Assembly (NCBI GenBank): GCA_963971305.1
Contig: OZ020309.1
Span: forward strand, 2,535,001 to 2,599,000
Direction of reading: 5' to 3'
Length of the DNA: 64,000 nucleotides
DNA from: Arcuatula senhousia
Taxonomy: Eukaryota; Mollusca; Bivalvia; Mytilida; Mytilidae
Shown: one piece after another, positions 9,600 through 21,604 of the stretch
Position numbering within the stretch: position 1 is the first letter of the stretch
Layout of the letters: each line of letters begins with the position of its first letter
Notes under the pieces: generated by a model
Told to the model about the DNA's origin: nothing
The model's input: only the letters and a program-made list of their open reading frames with translations
The model's database searches: none
Position numbers and translations under genes: made by a program

Positions 9600-11640
9600 T
9601 CGCAATTTTACCACATGTTGTTTGCTATCAACCATGACCGCCCCATACAATAAAACTTTGTTCTGATACCAAGTCTCTAATTTACATTTGTTATAGTTTG
9701 ATATATCGGCTCCTATTTCTTGCGTGAACTATAATTAAAGTAATCTTAGATCATTATTGACACCGTGGAATATCTGATGAACCTAACCTACTGCACAATT
9801 CAGACTGAACTTTGTCCCTGTTGTGCCTCACAACTATGTTGTGTTCTGTGGTCATTGTCGGATCCTTGGATCGCGGTGGAGGATGGGGGTTTGGCGCCAT
9901 AAAACCTGGTTTAACCCACCATTTCGTTTGAAATGCCTGTGCCAAGTCAGGACCATTGCGATCCACCAATTCTCCGGTATGACTGATTCGTTTTTGTCAT
10001 TTTCTCTGGACTATGAGATTGATCATTCAAGTTCGGTAGTTTTGTTATTACCTTTGTTTGCAACCATAAAACACGTGAAATATATACATAAATGATGGAC
10101 AAATACTTAATTGAAATTTTTACACTAAAAATCATGACAATTGTAATGTAAAAATGAACAAAATGAAAACAAAAGATCACAATTTTTCCATCTGATGTTT
10201 GTTGATAAGAACTCTTTTAGTTTTGAACCATAACCACTTCATGCAATGAAAAGCTATTTTTGATACCAAGATGTTGCTCTTTCAGTTTTGATATATCGGC
10301 TCCTATTTCCTGCATGACTATAATTAAAGTATTCTTAGATCCTTAATGACACCCTAGAATATCTGATGAACCTATCCTACTATATCACTCAGATGTATAA
10401 AAGTTGATTGAACGTTGCAACATAAACCGTGTGAAATAGATATATGAATGTCTTTGTTTTCTAAACACAGTTACATATAGGTAGAGCAATGAAATCTTAG
10501 AACCTTAATGGTACTTTTGAATATCTGGTGCACCTATCCTACTATATCACTCAGATATATGAAAGCTGATTGAACTTTACAACCATAAATTCTCTAAATA
10601 TCATTACATAGGTACAGCATCCAAAATGACAATTTGGAATATCTGATGAACTAATGCTTTATGATGTATGAAAGCTGATGGAACTTTGCGATCATAAAAT
10701 ACAAAAAAAAAACTGCAAATAATCACAACCTCAGAAAATTTCAGGTACCGATATGTTTCTACATAAAAGCAGATTGAAGTTTATGACTAGCTTTTGAGCA
10801 TTATATTCAAATCAATGATAATCTACAGAAAAATCGAAACATTGGTTTATTTTAATAGTTCTTCAGGGATATTTTGTATTGTGGAAAAAAATGAGGCTTA
10901 CAACTGGTGATTCGATCGTCATCAGGGGGTGAAAGTTTCATGACTGTACCAGTTTTCCGACTCACCTGACACCTTTTGCGATAAAGGTCTGAATGAACTA
11001 TACTAGTACATACAATATGTATACCGCGTATGGTGAGAACAATTCATCATGAACTTTAACGAAACTCTGTTTAGTTTGATAAAAGTAGGCTAATTGGGGT
11101 CAGCTGCAAAGGCCACATTCGAAAACTGCACTGGGTTATTCACATTAGCATCAAGCTTGTTTGCCAATCGAGGATAAATGTGCTGAAAATTAAAAGACTG
11201 TCTATTGATGTAGGAAAATCATGCAAAATCTTAAAATGGAAGAAAAGTACCATTATAATGATTAAAGTTATTAAAACTTGATTTCTGAAATAAATCTAAT
11301 ATAAGTACGAAATTTTCTGAGTAAGCCCTATGGAAAGAGGCTCCTTGCGTGAACTATCATAATCAAAGTAATCTTAGATCATTAATGACATCTTGGAAAA
11401 TCTTATGAACCTATGATACTATATTATTCAGACTGAACTTTGCAACTAAAAAACTTGTAAAATATGTACAATAAATGATGGACAAAAACTCGATTGAAAT
11501 ATTTACATACAAAAATTGTAATGTTACGATAAACAAAATGAAAACAAAAAATCACAATTCTACCACATGGTGTTTGTTTATAACAATTCTTTTAGTTTTG
11601 AATCCTAACCAATTCATGCGATGAAGAGCTATTTCTGATA
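9600..11640 (+). repeat. Cluster of R3 repeat copies with nested insertions
   Basis: R3 phrases (TATATCGGCTCCTATTTC, CACCNTGGAATATCTGATGAA, AACTTTGC-CATAAAA) recur several times between 9600 and 11640, so this is several incomplete copies or an internally duplicated one. The block 10970-11220 (GCATCAAGCTTGTTTGCCAA) matches the R3 tail at 26470. A family-B tail is inserted at 9805-10062 and a family-A tail at the right edge. No gene. Confidence 0.5.
9805..10062 (+). mobile_element. Family-B RT element, 3' tail fragment
   Basis: Runs from GTTGTGCCTCACAACTATGTTG through TTGGCGCCATAAAACCTGG and CTGGACTATGAGATTGATCA to the family-B terminus GTTTTGTTATTACCTTTG. It matches 31990-32575 closely, is 5'-truncated, and sits inside R3 sequence. 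The overlapping frames on both strands are UTR. Confidence 0.7.
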
Positions 11641-11660
11641 CCAAGATGTTGCTGTGTCAA

Positions 11661-11990
11661 GGAAGCAAAGAGGCACCAATGGGGCATTCGAGTTTCATAA
11701 GTCCGAAAGGGCAACGACGAAACCGGCAAACACGAACAAGAACAGCACGAAGAAACACAAAACACAAAATAAACCGAATGGAAATCAACATCACGAACTC
11801 AAGTGGTAACAAGAGTAAACTTAGATGCTCCAGAAGAATAAGCGGTACCTGCCTGCTATAGCACAACCATCGTGTTGCTAATTTTCAATTCAGTGTGTGA
11901 AATCCGGTGAAGGAAGACAAAACAAATTTGAACAACAAACCAACATCTGCACTCATTTGAACGATATAAATCTCATATTGAGGATTTAAA
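11661..11990 (-). mobile_element. Family-A RT element, 3' tail fragment
   Basis: Reverse complement of the family-A tail. The terminal GCTTCC lies at 11661, then CGAATGCCCCATTGGTGCC, and further in AGCAGGCAGGTACCGCTTATTC. It extends to the CATCTGCACTCATTTGAACG block, part of the region just after the RT stop. It interrupts R3 at ATACCAAGATGTTGCT. The 71- and 69-residue frames on opposite strands are UTR. Confidence 0.65.
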
Positions 11991-12144
11991 TAGAAATTTA
12001 TACATTAACTCATATATACAATGTGCACATATTCAAAAACATATTCAACAAAATGAAAAAGATAACATAAAAGCAAATGTGTTTTTAATAAATTACATGT
12101 GATATTTGGCATGATGTTCAAATATCAAAAGTCAATTAACAAAT

Positions 12145-12935
12145 AAAGGTAATAACAAAACTACCGAACTTGAATGATCAATCTCATAGTCCAGAGAGAA
12201 TGACAAAAACGAATCAGTCATACCGGAGAACTGGTGGATCGCAATGGTCCTGACTTGGTACAGGCATTTCAAACGAAATGGTGGGTTAAACCAGGTTTTA
12301 TGGCGCCAAACCTCCCTCTTCCATTGCGATCTTCAAGTCCATAAAATATATAGTTACATAGAATAATGTGACACTGTAAATTTTGCTAAACCCATAATAC
12401 ATAGTTACGTAAAAAAGTGTGACACTAAAATTTTCTTGGAATTAGGTTTTATAAGTCGAAAATTATAGGACTAGGATATGAAAATTATCACGAACAAAAC
12501 GCAGAAGCTTTTGTCTGGAACTTTGTTGTAATTTTTATTTGAGAGAAACACAAAACCAGAAGAATTCAAGATCGCAATGGTCCTGACTTGGTACAGGCAC
12601 TTCCAAAGAAGTGGTGGGTTAAACCAGGTTTTATGGCGCCAAACCTCCCTCTTCCATTGCGATCATAGGATCCGGTAATGACCATAGAACACAACATTGT
12701 TGTGAGACACAATAGGGATATTGAGGTGATCATCTCAGTACAGCAGACCAGTCAAACACTAATTAAAACAATTAACTATCATATCTTTAAACTCAATTTT
12801 GAACTTTTCTACTAGTGGCTGATAACGAAGAAAGAATTTTTTTAGGGATCGTATGAGACGTATTTTCTTATAGCCCTGCTTCAAAAGTCGGTCACGAAGA
12901 AACCGGTGTCTGATCAAAAAATCTGTGAAATTAAA
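12145..12935 (-). mobile_element. Family-B RT element, 5'-truncated 3' end (inverted copy of 31797-32575)
   Basis: The whole stretch is a close inverted copy of 31797-32575. From its 5' side it holds the last RT codons (GATCAGACACCG ... CTATAAGAAAATACGTCTCA on its sense strand), the post-stop region with ATGATCACCTCAATATCCC, then two similar ~170-bp tail modules separated by ~200 bp, ending TTTTGTTATTACC. Sharing the doubled tail with 31990-32575 shows that the doubling is a subfamily feature. The stretch 12936-13540 holds nothing recognisable. Confidence 0.7.
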
Positions 12936-13544
12936 TTAAAGGAAAAATAAATTGACACTAAATACACCTACAGCATAACAAAACACACACATACATAATA
13001 AAAGAGCTAAATTACAATAAAGAGAGAGAAGCGGACAAAACACCTAGTATGCAATTCTGCAAACATTGTCTGCTTACCGATTATAATACCTGACGTGTTT
13101 AATAAAATCTAAACTTCATTCAACATGCCTGCTTAATTGCTGCAAAGTTCGTAATTAATAAATCAAAGTTGATGAAAATACACTCAAACAATATTCGGAA
13201 TCTATTAAAACAGATAGTAAAGTTGATACGGAGATTCCATCAAAAATGTTGTATAAAATAATTTTAAAGCAAAACTTTTTTCTACTTATTCGTTGTTTGT
13301 TAGTTAACTTAAAAGCTATGTTTCGAGCAAAACGGAATAAAAATTGACTTCACTTCAGTAATATATCTAATTTTGCTTTAGGGGAAACTGATAAGTTAAA
13401 GTTGATGTAATTGCAGTTAAAACTGATTTGGAATACAAACTAATGTGGTACATGAATTTACATTCTGTAGAATACTTTAAAAATTACAAAACAATGTGTT
13501 AAACTGGTTTAAATTATGAAATGAGTTAAGGTTGTATTCACGAA

Positions 13545-13980
13545 TTGAACAAGAGTACCTCTGTGGCAGTCCAAAAGGGCAAAGACAAAACAACGTACGA
13601 GAACAGCACGAAGAAACATACAATATAAAAACATAAAAATACAAAAAACAACTGAATAGCAATCAACTGATCAACTTAGCGAAAGTGAACTCAGGTCATC
13701 CGAAAGAGTAAGCAGTTCCTTCTTGCTATAGCATGATCGTCGCCTTGCTAATAGCCAATTTGGTGTGTCAAATCCGTAAAGAAAGACATAACAAGTATTT
13801 TTGACAAACAAACATCTGCACTCATCTCAGGGATATAAACCATGTCCATGAGTGCAAGATGATTTCCATAATTTTTTCAATGAACACAACATCCGAGGAG
13901 CAACATAATCTTGTGTTAACACTTTATGTGTTAAACACGAAGTACGCCCAAAAAGCTGTTGAATAATGAATCAACTGTGA
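13545..13980 (-). mobile_element. Family-A RT element, 3' end fragment (diverged)
   Basis: The minus strand carries the family-A tail (AAGGAACTGCTTACTCTTTCGG; TGTTTCTTCGTGCTGTTCTCG) and, upstream of it, GAGTGCAGATGTTTGTTTGT and degraded RT C-terminal codons (GAGCAACATAATCTTGTG is the complement of the usual stretch). The terminal block is damaged. Dead. Confidence 0.55.
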
Positions 13981-14224
13981 TACGTAAACTCGATAAGGAG
14001 GAAAGGACAGAATGTTACTGAACAAAAAGGGAACTTAATAAATAAAATATCAACACTATGCCATGAACAATCTTTTTTACCTACCGGCAAAAAAAAAATA
14101 AAAAAACGAAAAGCAAAATTGCAACACACTCGTTGTCTTGCCAAAAATAAAAATAGTGATCGATATAACCACGTCATAAAATAGGAAACTATTGATTAAA
14201 ATAGCGATTTGGTAAAATTTTTGT

Positions 14225-14435
14225 CTTTCGTTGATAATCTGGGGATTTGTTTGAATCTTATGTATTGTCTTTTAGTCTTGGGTCAATGCAAGACAGCGAG
14301 CAGTGACCTCTGGTCATGTTGAAGACTGCTGGCTGTTTTCCATTGTGATTTTTTAAATTGTCGTTTCTTAAATGTTGGTTGTGTCGCGTACACTTATTCC
14401 ACATCTTTTTATCGTCTATCTTAACATTCTTATAG
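14225..14435 (-). repeat. Dispersed repeat R4, inverted copy
   Basis: Reverse complement of the R4 core: AAGATGTGGAATAAGTGTACG, then CACAATGGAAAACAGCCAGCAG. It lacks the GTGGCGGGGTTAAA end. Confidence 0.6.
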
Positions 14436-14499
14436 AGTTCTGAGACCAGACCACATCAAACAATAAAAAAATCTATTTCTATTTGTTGTTTCACGTTTT

Positions 14500-15120
14500 G
14501 ACATGATTCTGTTAGATATATCGGCTCTTATTTCTTGCATTAGCTGTGATCAAAGTAATTTTAGATACTTAATGACACATTTGGATATCTAATGAACATA
14601 TCCTACTACATCATTCAGATGTATGATAGCTGATTGAACTTTGCGATCATAAAATAAAGAGAGGAACTGTTAATCACAATTTCAGAACGTTTCCAGTACC
14701 GATATGTTTCTACATTAAAGCAGAATGAAGTTTATGGCTAGCTTTATGAACATTATATACAAATAATTGATAATCTACAGATAGATCAAAACATTTGTTT
14801 ATAATAAAACATTGTAGTTCTTCAGAGACATTTTGTTTCATGGACAATTAAGAGGCTGGGGATCAATCGTCGTCAGAATTTTATGAACCAATTTTCGACT
14901 CTCTCTTTTCACCACTTGCGAGAATAGTCACAGGTAGGCAATGGTTGTCCTTCATAGGGCAAGAATAATAATAAGCTGTTTCATGTAAAGGGAATACAAT
15001 ACCTCATGACGTCAACGGCATTTTTGTAGAGTTTGAGAGACCCGAACAAAGCTACCATTCGCACTGCAAGTTTGAGAAGGAATCACGACACCGTTGAGCT
15101 TGTTTCCTATTCATACTATT
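14500..15120 (+). repeat. Dispersed repeat R3, copy
   Basis: The R3 phrases occur in order (ATATCGGCTCTTATTTCTTGC, CTAATGAACATATCCTACTA, AACTTTGCGATCATAAAAT, GACAATTAAGAGGCTGGG) through to the tail (TTGAGCTTGTTTCC). This is one of the more complete uninterrupted copies. Confidence 0.55.
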
Positions 15121-15131
15121 TGGATGCAATC

Positions 15132-15279
15132 AGGCCACAGTTTCATAAAACATCTCAAATTTGAGACATACTCAAATCCTGCCTCAACTGAGATTTCTTG
15201 CAATTTCATTGGTCAATATTTGAGTTGAGGACAGATTTGAGGAAATCTCAAATTTCAGATGTTTTATGAAACTGGGCCC
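15132..15279. mobile_element. Short palindromic MITE (GGGCCCAGTTTCATAAAAC ends)
   Basis: Left end GGCCACAGTTTCATAAAACA is inverted at the right as TGTTTTATGAAACTGGGCCC. The arms continue as CTCAAATTTGAG words. It is about 148 bp and non-coding. The stretch 15280-15868 beyond it holds an 83-residue frame (15302-15553) with no recognisable features, which I do not call. Confidence 0.6.
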
Positions 15280-15868
15280 AGGATACCAAATTTAATATCG
15301 AATGAGAGTGGCAATTGTGAATATGAATTTCTCCGGTGTGGGTTTACCTGTTGTTGTGTTTTCATTTTCGAAAAAAATTGGATTGATCATACCAATTCGT
15401 GGTTTCTTTAAAACCTATATTTTAAGTTATTTAGACCCTTTACACAAGAACGTCATGCAAAATCGCAGAATCGAAGAAAATGAAACCATTAAAATGGTTA
15501 AAGTTTATCATATGAATAAAAATTTAGAACCAGGCATACTCATAACGGCATGAAGGTCAGCAATCTTGAAACTGGTTTCTTAAATTATATTTGCAAAAGA
15601 GGTATTTTGTGGATGCATTTTAGTTAAACAATCTATTGTCATGAATAGATGTGCAATTCTGGGTTTTCAGTCTCCCTTAAGTTAATTGATTAATTCTATT
15701 TTAACACAGAGACATGATAGAAAAACACACCGACTGAATCGTGTTACAAAATGTTAAGCAATCAATGATACAATGCGTCTGATTCTTGTTTGTATTTTGA
15801 AAACCCAAGCAAATTCTTAAAGGACCAGTTTATGTTTGTTGTAGTTTTTTTTTTTATTTTGCAAATAT

Positions 15869-16672
15869 TGATGAAGCAAATAGCCACCAATGGGGCAATT
15901 CTAGTGTCCAAAATCCAAAAGGGCAACGACAAAACCGGTAAACACGAACTAGAATAGTACGAGGGAATACGAAACACAAAAATCAACCGAACAGACATCA
16001 AGAACGCGAACTCAAGTCATACAACAGTGAACTAAGGTGTTCCGATAGAGTAAGTGGTTCCTGGCTGCTATAGTATACCCGTCGTGCTACTAATTCTAAT
16101 TCAATGCGAAAAAAAACAGTCAAGAAAAACAAAACAAAAGATAGGAATCCCATATTTGTCTACGAGTGCATGGTGTCTACTGTAAAATTTCTCAAGTGAA
16201 GACAGCAACCGAGGAGCAACATAACCCTGTGATAGCAATATCTGTGTCAAAAGTGACGCTCTGTCAAGGAAATCGATGTAATTACCACAAGCTCTCGAGT
16301 AACGAATCAATTGTGATACGAAAAAACTCCATAAGCCTAAGCGGACGGATTCTTGCTACAAAAGAAGGTAAAGTGAACCATTGGAAAGTTGATGTCATCA
16401 CGTTTGTCATAGAGCTTTGTTTAAAGTTTTCCTTGAGAGTCTTTTTCAAGATATAGATTTAAATATAACGCAGACTTCCTAAAATCCGTTGTGTCCTTTA
16501 TCTAAGGATATACGAGATGGAGAAAGTCACGAAATCGAGAATTTTTCAGTGAAAGTAAATCATCAATATTACAGAACAAAAGGTTCAAAAAGAGAGCTAG
16601 TCTATGATCTTTTTTGTGTAGAAAATATTGTAAGAAGTCTGCTTCATATGAACGGAGAAGCTGTGAAGGGTG
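15869..16672 (-). pseudogene. Family-A RT pseudogene, C-terminal part plus 3' tail
   Basis: On the minus strand the 5' end (about 16640) reads YEADFLQYF, then near 16560 a degraded catalytic box (CNIDDLLSLKN, so the usual Y of YIDD is lost). KDTTDFRKSALYLNLYLEKD follows, then the well-preserved MIRYSRACGNYIDFLDRASL ... LEKFYSRHHALVDKYGIPI (16310-16101), and the 3' tail down to 15869. In-frame stops and frameshifts occur between blocks. It covers the same part of the element as 5750-6610, in opposite orientation, so both are 5'-truncated copies. Two plus-strand frames over it (16166-16456, 16489-16698) are shadows. Confidence 0.7.
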
Positions 16673-16856
16673 TAAGAAAACCAGAAGACTCGTGCTAACC
16701 CGTGGAGAAGCGACTAGATCTTCAAATAAGATGCAATTGTTTTTTTTTTTAAATCATACAACAAAGTCTTAAAATAACAAAACGGTCGGGCGATTAGGTG
16801 ATAACACTAGAAGAATCTTACCCAGAGAATTTGTCAAATACGTGGAAAGGTACAAA

Positions 16857-17055
16857 AGAAGCAGAGGTATCAATGGGGTATCCGAATGTCAAAAGTCCGA
16901 AAGGGCAGAAACAAAACCAGTAAACACCAACAAGAACGGGACAAAAACAGACAACATGTAAAACATCGAAACACAAAATAACTGATAATCAATCAACAAC
17001 GCGAACTTAAGTCGAAACAAGAGTGAACTCAGGTGCTCCGGAAGATCATACAAAT
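16857..17055 (-). mobile_element. Family-A RT element, 3' tail fragment
   Basis: Reverse complement of the family-A tail, with CCCCATTGATACCTCTGCTTC at its low-coordinate end and TCCGGAGCACCTGAGTTCAC at the other. It belongs to a variant with GTCCCGTTCTTGTTGGTGTT, shared with 32820-33010. Confidence 0.65.
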
Positions 17056-17089
17056 CATACAAATACAAGCAGGTAATAGCAAAGAGATG

Positions 17090-17290
17090 TTTGGCGCCAT
17101 AAAACCTCGTTTAACCACCTTTTTTATGTCTACTAAGTCAAGATCATGGCTATCTTTTTTTTATGTCTACTAAGTCAAGATCATGGCTATCTTTTATTTC
17201 TCTGGTATGTCTTTCTTATTTTGTCGTTTCTCGCTGATTTTTATATTGATATTCCAAGTTCAATAGTTAGTTTTTACATTGAAAAAAATG
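17090..17290 (+). mobile_element. Family-B RT element, degraded 3' tail with internal duplication
   Basis: Starts with TTTGGCGCCATAAAACCTCG and ends with a degraded terminus. The ~40-bp block TTTTTATGTCTACTAAGTCA-AGATCATGGCTATC is present twice in tandem (about 17127-17205), a local duplication not seen in other copies. Confidence 0.5.
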
Positions 17291-17384
17291 ATGACCTTCC
17301 AATATCTTAAAATGCACTTATTCTACTATCATATTATTTTTCTTAAACAAAGCGCTTGTCAAATTGATCATTGGGAACGCGACG

Positions 17385-17830
17385 GTTGAGTTATATCAAA
17401 CAGGTGTTGTTAACTCTTCAGAAGCACGTCTATTCACTCCTGTTTTGACTTTAGCAAACTGAATGACAAAACTGCAGCTCTCAATTTATTCTTTTTCTAT
17501 TTTTTTATTTATTGTAAGAAGCTTTTATTAGAATAGACACTTAAACTGCTTCTGATAGTCAAACTCAAAACAGCTTGAATCATTTAGCATGTAAATTCAT
17601 GTCCCATAAAATAACAATTTACAAAGATACAAAGATAATATATATTTGTGTTTTGTCGACTAATTGCCATTATTTTTAGAGTTTTAAACAATTTCTGAAG
17701 AGTTCTTTATCTTTCAAAAGCCTTCAAATGAATTTCATTTCTGAATTATACAAAGATGCGTGTGTTGTAAGACTGTTTTGTTAAAATAGAATGTTTAAAT
17801 GTAGATTTTGTTATAGACACTGCTTTTAGG
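17385..17830 (+). repeat. Dispersed repeat R5, copy 2
   Basis: It shares TGTCCCATAAAATAACAATT, TTTTGTCGACTAATTGCCAT and TTTAAACAATTTCTGAAGAG with 3345-3720, 27560-27850 and 52480-52760. It begins with the family-A scrap AACTCTTCAGAAGCACG. Non-coding. Confidence 0.55.
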
Positions 17831-18003
17831 TATATATTTTGGCATTTGTTAAAAAAGAATTTTTATGAATATATACTGACTATAAAATGTCCAAATCTGT
17901 ACCACATTGAATTAAAACTCTAGAAATCTTTATCAACCTAATGGCCATCACCCAAATGTGTGATATCGGTCGAGGGTTTATTCAGCATTTGGTACATCTT
18001 TAG

Positions 18004-18815
18004 TAGTCTATCAGCCAAATCGTAAAAGGCCTCTAGTTTTCGAGATGAATGTCTACCCCAGGGAACAGCAGTTTTTTGGTGGTTTGGTATAGTTTAACAT
18101 CTAAACTTTCAAATTTACCTTGTTATACCGGGAAAAAAGTGTCCAAACAGGGTATAACATGCGTCATTTTGAATGCACCCATTTTGACAGACGCAAATCA
18201 TGTTGAAAGCATTAAATTCATATTGCTGTCAAATTTTTACAATGCGATGGAATATAATTTTGTAAGGTGTTATGTAATCTGTAAAATAAAAATAAAAATA
18301 TGGCGTATAATATTTATCGATAAGTATCGATGAAGTACCGATATCGGGACTCCTTTAAACACTCTGTATGTGTGGCTTTTTTCGTTTACTTTTTGCCATA
18401 TTTTCGTCACTGTAGTCATATTTGCAATGTACGTTTGCTTTCAATGACCATAAATCGTTCATTGATATGTATTCTCATCACAACAGTCGATGGATATTAG
18501 AAAGTTACACCAATCACCCGATAATCGAGCCTCAAGACTTCCTATGCATATAAGAGCTAAAACCTCAATACAGAAACGATGCATTTAACATACTTTAAAA
18601 TGATATTTATTCGTTGAAAAATATGTTTTATATCAAAGGTGTGATAACATACAAACACACATCGACAACTTATCAAAAACCGCATTTACACAATGCTTTT
18701 TCGTCGAAAAGGGGTGTTCTATGTACATGTTTTAAAAATACCTAATATGACAATGTGTTCTTCTTTGATACGGCATAAAATGCACAAAACGGTTCAAACA
18801 TGTAAAAAAGTAAAA
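18004..18815 (+). repeat. Left ~0.8-kb member of an inverted pair
   Basis: From TAGTCTATCAGCC to AAAACGGTTCAAACATGTAAA this matches the reverse complement of 21605-22393, at about 96% identity over the best 285 bp and lower elsewhere. It includes TATTTATCGATAAGTATCGA, a palindromic stretch. A 94-residue frame (18049-18333) is kept in both copies, but the substitutions are mostly amino-acid changing, so it does not look like a gene. Confidence 0.65.
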
Positions 18816-20640
18816 TTAAATGTACACAATATACTATTAATGCCTTGTTTTATTCGTTAACGCCATATCCTTTCACATCCTCTTTGCTGTGAAAATAAAA
18901 AAAAAATGCGTTTATGTATTCGTAATTTCTGAAACGAATTAGATGCATCTCATTTTAAAGAATTGTCACTGAATGAAAGTTTGTTCTGGCATCAATAATT
19001 ATTTTAGCCTTTTAATATAAATCACTTATATTTTTTCAATAGTTACATTGTCGAAAAAAGGGGGGCTTACCAAGTAGTGTTCTGTTTGAAAACTACGTTT
19101 TTGGTAGGTAATGAAATGCACCATAAGGTTAAAACCTTCACTAATGAAATCAGTAAGGACATATGTTGAAATGCGTAAAGTCGTGTATTTGTAGAGGAAA
19201 AGAGTTTGTTGTATTTCGGTACCAATGACATAAAAGTAAGACGCACATGTTTTCCTGTCCTTAGCATTCCGTTTTCAATAAGTACTAGTTTGTAATATGA
19301 TATACTGTAATATACAATTTTAGATAAAAAAAAATAGTACAATCTTGCTGCTCATCTAGTAAATCTAATCTATAATGCACTGTTACTACGGACTGTTTTG
19401 GGCTACCCTGCCTTTTGTTAAGACATCACATTTATGTTAAGGAGGTACATCTTGAATGCTTGAGAGTAAGTCTCTAATGTACACTAACACAGAGATGTCA
19501 ACCTTCGGTGAAGGAAAATCAGAGTATGAAAAGAAAATAGTGTGAGCTAGCATCCTAAATAAGCCACAGCCGTAAACTCGGTTGGCATAAAGGTCCCTAG
19601 AAGCTCCTACATGCTTGTTGCAAAGAAGCAAAATCTTACATTTTGGGACTCGTCTGGTATTAAATTTGAAATTCATTTTGAAATGATGTTATCTAATAGA
19701 ATTTCTATCAAAATATTTTTAACATTGAACTGAAGTTACTAAGAAGTTAAAAAAAGTTTTGATATGGGCAAAAATCAGTCTTCTGTGGTGAAAATCAGAG
19801 TGCAGATTTTAGGTTGGAAGATTAGAGTTACTCCTCCTAAATCAGAGTAGTTGGCATATCTGCAGTAACAGCATGTGTTTAACAAAGCATTGGTTATTGA
19901 AGGGTTAGTTTTGTTGTCCAAACATACCAGTACATGCATTTGTAAAAATTTACAATTACATTTTATATCAAAAGGACAGCAATACTAGTTAATACAATTC
20001 TAACTTTACTTTTGGTAGCTTTGCTCCGATGTTTATAACTTTCTTTTTTTACTTTTAAGACGTAAAATATGATTTATAACTCATACCATCGATGTGCTAC
20101 CTATCTGGGACTTCATTGCAAAAGGGTTTTACGATACATTTAATTTATAAGTCAAGTATACATCAATGAAATGTCTTTGCGTCATTAGATAAGTGTTCAA
20201 GAGAGTGGCTTTGCTGTCTCTGACAGTAACTGTAGAATAAAAATGCATTTTAATGAGCAGTTTTTAAAAGCATTCAAAATCGTTAAAACAAATGTTCCGA
20301 TATTTTTGAAATATTCGATTGAAAGCTGCACACCAAATACAGAAACGCATGTACGTATACTGACGCTGGTTCAAAGACAACAAACTCTGCTTCAGTTATA
20401 CACAATTATTTACAAGATATATCATTTTTGCTATCAGTAAGGTGTTTTACACGTTGAAATAAAATTTACAACAAAGATTTAAACAATACAATGCATTTAA
20501 TGTCTATTTCAAATCTACTTTTTACAAAAAAAGCACGTGGAGAAATATTTTTTTTAAAAACATCTGGGTAGAATCTTCTTCCAGTTAATGCAATTTACTT
20601 AAAGTTTATAGAATTGCTGTACTGAACTTTAGATGCACGA

Positions 20641-20815
20641 ACCATAGAGGTACCAATGGGACATGTTAATGTCAAAAGTCCGAAAGGGCAAAGACAAAAC
20701 CAGAAAACAACAAAGACAACACCATGAGAAAACAGACAACACAAAGACAATGATTAGCAATTAAGATAGCGAGCTCATGTCGAAACGAGAGTTAACTTAA
20801 CAATTTAATTATTCA
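20641..20815 (-). mobile_element. Family-A RT element, 3' tail fragment
   Basis: Reverse complement of the tail: GTCCCATTGGTACCTCTATGG at the low end, GTTTTGTCTTTGCCCTTTCGG next. The distal part is diverged. Confidence 0.55.
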
Positions 20816-21316
20816 AAAAAACTACTTTTGCACAAAACATTTTAGGGTTCCAATAATTATTTTCACCAATATTAAAAAAAAATTATATGTATCTTGATGT
20901 TCATTATTATTATCATATCATAAAACTGTGTGCAAAAAATATTAGTAAGTCTCGTGTAAAAATGACTCAAGAAATTGTAGATTTACGTACAGACAGATGT
21001 GAAAAGTACATTTATACCTATGGCTCATTCCTTATCTTTGATATCTGACCCTTCTTGGAATAAAAAATTGTTCAAACAAAAAATATCTTAATCGACAAAA
21101 ATGGCAAATGCATGGCTTACAAATGACGTTTATATATAGCTACAATCTGACATTGCAGTATGAACAACAAAAAAGACAGGTATACACATATACCAAATTA
21201 CACACTTAAAAGTACTAAAATGAAAATTATTAGGATTTTTTTTATAAAAAGGCAAACATTTATTTTAAAAACATAAGTTGTAAATAATATTTTCTCTCTA
21301 ATAAACTTATTTTGTT

Positions 21317-21480
21317 CAATTAACAACAAAACTACCAAACTGGGATGATCAGTTTCATATATCCAATTAAGGAGAAAAACCCACCAAAAATGCAATGACA
21401 TACCAAAAATATTGAACATCACAATGGTCTTGATTTGGTAAAATCGTGTTTTATGGTGCCAAATCTTCCTTTTCAAAAGA
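21317..21480 (-). mobile_element. Family-B RT element, degraded 3' tail
   Basis: The plus-strand text AACAACAAAACTACCAAACT ... CACAATGGTCTTGATTTGGT ... TTTTATGGTGCCAAATCTTCC is the family-B tail in reverse. It starts at the expected terminus and is cut at about 21480. Confidence 0.55.
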
Positions 21481-21604
21481 GAGATAGGTTAATCGTTTTT
21501 TTTTTTTCGAAATGGCGTTCACAATTGCACTAAAATTTACATATTTCACGTCAAAGTAAACAAGGAAAATAAGCCTTTAGATATTGTACATATATTCAAT
21601 GCTA

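Larger units (their letters stand above)
18816..21604. other. Spacer between the inverted pair; AT-rich, mostly unrecognised
   Basis: I see no conserved coding sequence. Two RT tail fragments are present on the minus strand, at 20641-20815 (family A) and 21317-21480 (family B). The rest, including frames at 19067-19342, 19437-19676 and 20243-20440, shows no motif I recognise. Confidence 0.5.

Noticed and set aside
9770..9784. CTGATGA words in R3 as hammerhead cores
   Set aside because: No stem II and no GAAA follow at the right distance. The word is part of the R3 phrase AATATCTGATGAACC.
9754..9969. 71-residue minus-strand frame containing AQAFQTKWWVKPGFMAPN, recurring in several places
   Set aside because: It is the reverse complement of the family-B 3' tail. 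Copies keep the phrase because of their common origin, with stops and shifts in most.
11646..11861. 71-residue basic frame
   Set aside because: Antisense of the family-A tail. Its basic residues come from the A-rich complement of the tail.
18049..18333. 94-residue frame kept in both inverted copies (also 22071-22355, minus)
   Set aside because: Of about 12 base differences between the copies, 10 change the amino acid and 2 do not, which is what neutral drift gives. The frame is a passenger of the repeat.
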